Positions 63,514-64,000 of a stretch of DNA of 64,000 nucleotides are shown one piece after another. Numbering within the stretch: the first letter of the stretch is position 1; the number at the start of each line of letters is the position of its first letter. A model generated the notes under the pieces. That model was not told the origin of the DNA and did not search any database. It saw nothing but the letters and a program-made list of their open reading frames with translations. This DNA comes from Albula goreensis (lineage: Eukaryota; Chordata; Actinopteri; Albuliformes; Albulidae), in contig CM040746.1 in the NCBI GenBank assembly GCA_022829145.1, positions 12,770,184 through 12,834,183 on the forward strand, in the 5' to 3' direction. A program made the translations under genes and the position numbers.

Positions 63514-64000
63514 CAGTACCAGTCAAAAGTTTGGACACACCTTCTCATTCAATGGTTTTTCTTTATTTTTTTATTTTATACATTGTAGATTAACAATGAA
63601 GTCATCCAAACGATGAAGGAACACATATGGAATCATGTGGTAAACAAAAATGTGTTAACCAAACCAGAATATGTTTTAAATTTTAGATTCTTCAAAGTAG
63701 CCACCATTTGCTTTGATGACAGCTTTGCACACTCATGGTATTCTCTCAATCAGCTTCATGAGGTAGCCACCTGGAATGGTTTTAAATTAACAGGTGTGTA
63801 CCTAATTTCTGGAATTTCTTGCCTTTTTAATGTGTTTGAGACCATCAGTTGTGTTGTGCAGAGGTAGGGTTGGTACAAAGGTCTATACAGTGAATATCCC
63901 TGTTTGATGATTGTTCTAATCCATATTATGGCAAGAACCACTCAACTAAGTAAAGAAAAACGACAGTCCATCATTACTTTGAGACATGAAGGTCAGTCAA
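63514..64000 (+). mobile_element. Tc1/mariner transposon, 5' portion
   Basis: After a TA target dinucleotide (63,512-63,513) the terminal repeat starts CAGTACCAGTCAAAAGTTTG and continues GACACACCTTCTCATTCAAT, the end type of a widespread fish Tc1 family. About 410 bp of leader sequence follow, then a transposase start at 63,928. The other end is outside the window. It lies upstream of the slc38a11 exon at 63,043, probably in an intron. Confidence 0.92.
63928..64000 (+). CDS. Tc1 transposase, N-terminal fragment (cut by window edge)
   Basis: The first 24 codons read MARTTQLSKEKRQSIITLRH then EGQS and are uninterrupted to the edge. This matches the N-terminal DNA-binding (paired-like HTH) start of fish Tc1 transposases. 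The catalytic DDE domain would lie beyond the window, so intactness cannot be judged. Confidence 0.85.
   Translation, partial: MARTTQLSKEKRQSIITLRHEGQS

Overview
The window is nuclear DNA of a bony fish, almost certainly a teleost. It is AT-rich and intron-rich, with many (CA/GT)n arrays, a Tc1 transposon with the teleost-type end CAGTACCAGTCAAAAGTTTG, tRNA- and 5S-rRNA-derived SINEs, and a decayed non-LTR retrotransposon. The species cannot be named from the sequence. All recognised genes lie on the minus strand, so transcription runs from high to low coordinates.

From right to left, the window first holds the last two coding exons of slc38a11, a putative sodium-coupled amino-acid transporter (62,040-63,043). 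A Tc1 element begins just upstream at 63,514 and runs off the edge. Next comes cobll1 (cordon-bleu WH2 repeat protein-like 1), which fills 60,491-13,443. I could assemble 13 coding exons with consistent splice sites and phases, giving 1,112 codons plus stop. Coding exon 1 lies 24 kb upstream of exon 2. Exons 2-4 carry the two ubiquitin-like segments, exons 6-8 the basic KRRAP/KRKAP motifs, and exon 11 (1.5 kb) the long disordered region with COBLL1-specific blocks. Exon 13 is a short terminal exon.

Downstream (0.4-12.3 kb) are two starts that look like first exons on the same strand, at 12,171-12,185 and 426-617. Both have good donor sites, and the upstream one has a CRE-type element. In mammals the order is SLC38A11-COBLL1-GRB14, all in one orientation, so grb14 is expected here. 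The visible residues carry no GRB signature, so I leave this gene unnamed.

The most notable points are these. The C-terminal WH2 segment known in mammalian COBLL1 cannot be found in this copy, although the exon after it is present. There are phase-compatible candidate cassette and alternative terminal exons at 14,490-14,633 and 20,088-20,323. An exon-like open frame behind a strong splice acceptor runs into a 27-bp minisatellite (28,199-28,636). A 46-bp tandem array lies at 21,363-21,896. Two copies of an unclassified ~385-bp repeat sit in intron 1. The rest is intronic or intergenic sequence in which I see only simple repeats and eroded mobile elements.
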